Part shown: positions 4,898-5,733 of the stretch, piece by piece
How positions within the stretch are numbered: position 1 is the first letter of the stretch
Layout of the letters: each line of letters opens with the position of its first letter
Assembly: GCA_964415185.1 (NCBI GenBank)
Contig: CAYPZI010000165.1
Location: 1-5,733 of the forward strand
DNA from: CAYVBJ01 sp964415185
Lineage (GTDB): Bacteria > Bacteroidota > Rhodothermia > Balneolales > Balneolaceae
Length of the DNA stretch: 5,733 nt
Direction of reading: 5' to 3'
Made by a program: the position numbers and the translations under genes
Notes under the pieces: generated by a model
Seen by the model: the letters and a program-made list of their open reading frames with translations, nothing else
Databases searched by the model: none
What the model was told of the DNA's origin: nothing

Positions 4898-5733
4898 TCA
4901 ATTACTTTCGAGTTGCTGTTGCATTTTTAGTATACGATCATTCAATTTTTCGCTGGACATGCTTTCGCGCAGACGATCCACAAAAATGGGAAATGCAAAA
5001 GGAGTAAATTTTTCTGTTTCCTTGAGTACAATTTGCTGCCCGGAAATACGCCTAAGTGCTTTTCGCAGCCTTGCTTCATCCAGTTGATGCTGGAGTATTT
5101 CATCGTAAGCTTGCTGAAGAAGAAGGTGGCCCGGTTCATATTCCCTGAAAACATCGAAAAACAGTCCGGATGACATCTGAAGATGTTTTCCGCTTTTCGG
5201 GCTGCCGGGAAAACCTGTGAATACGAGTCCGGCAATACGGCTGATATCCCGGAAACGCCTTTTTGCAAGTTCAGCTGAATTAATTGCAGACATCAGGTCT
5301 TGCAAGAGGTTTTTTTCACGAAAAAGGCCGTTCCCGGCAAACTCTTCAATGGGTATATCCTGATCCGAGAGGAGTTCAAAACCGTAATCGTTCATGGCAA
5401 TGGAAAATGTGATCGGAATTTCCATTGATATTCGCCAGGCTGTAAGGGCTGATAACCCCTCGTGGACTTTCCTCCCTTCGAACGGATAAAAGAAACAGTG
5501 ACAACCTTCACGCGACCACGATTTCTCTATTAGAAACTGTTCCGTGCCGGGCAAAACAGACCTTTCTTTTTGTATCTCCATAATCGATTTGAGAGCGTTC
5601 AGCTCTTCATTTGCCATTTTACCGGACTCCGGTTTCGAAATTTGCATCCTGAGCAATTCGGACAGATTTGATGAAAGTGACATTCTACCTCCAAGCCAGC
5701 TCGGCACGGCTGTAGCCGGACCCTTGCAGCGCC
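4898..5733 (-). CDS. Ligase-associated DNA damage response DEXH-box helicase, C-terminal part (5' end outside window)
   Basis: About 277 C-terminal residues of an Lhr-like superfamily 2 helicase whose full-length relatives are roughly 800 residues or more. The reading frame stays open to the window edge, so the gene is partial and has no start here; the GTG at 5707 encodes an internal valine. Recognisable family blocks, in order, are VPSWLGGRMSLSS, CFFYPFEGRKVHEGLSAL, the FSIAMNDYGFELLS block, RFRDISRIAGLVFTGFPG, the SSGLFFDVFREYEPGHLLL block, and TPFAFPIFVDRLRE with SSEKLNDR near the end. The ATPase motifs lie beyond the window. The family is associated with an ATP-dependent DNA ligase, an exonuclease and PdeM, and is thought to remodel DNA in repair. 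pdeM follows 11 nt after the stop, consistent with one operon. No frameshift is seen in the visible part. Confidence 0.93.
   Translation of the reverse strand, partial: RCKGPATAVPSWLGGRMSLSSNLSELLRMQISKPESGKMANEELNALKSIMEIQKERSVLPGTEQFLIEKSWSREGCHCFFYPFEGRKVHEGLSALTAWRISMEIPITFSIAMNDYGFELLSDQDIPIEEFAGNGLFREKNLLQDLMSAINSAELAKRRFRDISRIAGLVFTGFPGSPKSGKHLQMSSGLFFDVFREYEPGHLLLQQAYDEILQHQLDEARLRKALRRISGQQIVLKETEKFTPFAFPIFVDRLRESMSSEKLNDRILKMQQQLESN

Noticed and set aside
5705..5707. GTG as the start of the helicase gene
   Set aside because: The frame remains open to the window edge and the preceding residues fit the family, so this is an internal valine codon of a truncated gene.

Overview
The window looks like a chromosomal segment from a Gram-negative bacterium of the Bacteroidota/Balneolota/Rhodothermota sphere. 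This assignment is an inference. It rests on moderate-GC coding DNA with very AT-rich intergenic DNA, no clear Shine-Dalgarno sequences at the visible starts, a lipoprotein-type signal peptide on a TPR-CHAT protein, and a ligase-associated helicase/PdeM pair. No taxonomic marker gene is present. A run of exactly 100 N (2699-2798) is an assembly gap inside the first gene.

Layout. 1-116 is a non-coding, degenerate, roughly 10-nt-periodic inverted repeat of the 'CGCAGAG/CACAGTG' kind. 173-3013 (minus) encodes a large lipoprotein with TPR repeats and a C-terminal CHAT (caspase-like) protease domain. The His/Cys pair is intact, and a hydrophobic segment plus basic tail ends the protein. 3014-3539 is a 526-bp AT-rich divergent intergenic region with phased A-tracts, two small inverted repeats and several short motifs shared between the two promoter sides. 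3540-4133 (plus) encodes an ECF-type sigma factor. 4134-4238 is a short convergent gap with a second, decayed copy of the repeat seen at the left end. 4239-4886 (minus) is pdeM, and 4898-5733 (minus) is the C-terminal third of the ligase-associated Lhr-like DEXH helicase, cut by the window edge.

Two functional units are visible. The right-hand unit is the distal end of a 'ligase-associated' DNA-repair operon (helicase then PdeM, 11 nt apart); its usual partners, an ATP-dependent ligase and an exonuclease, would lie beyond 5733. The left-hand unit is a divergent pair of an envelope-anchored CHAT protease and an ECF sigma factor. No anti-sigma gene is adjacent. The two genes share an unusually structured regulatory region, including an 11-nt element (10 of 11 identical) oriented toward each gene. 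This pair is the most interesting part of the window. It may be a surface or periplasmic sensing and proteolysis module coupled to dedicated transcription, loosely reminiscent of the TPR-CHAT plus sigma-factor arrangement in type III-E CRISPR (Craspase) loci, but no CRISPR component is present here.
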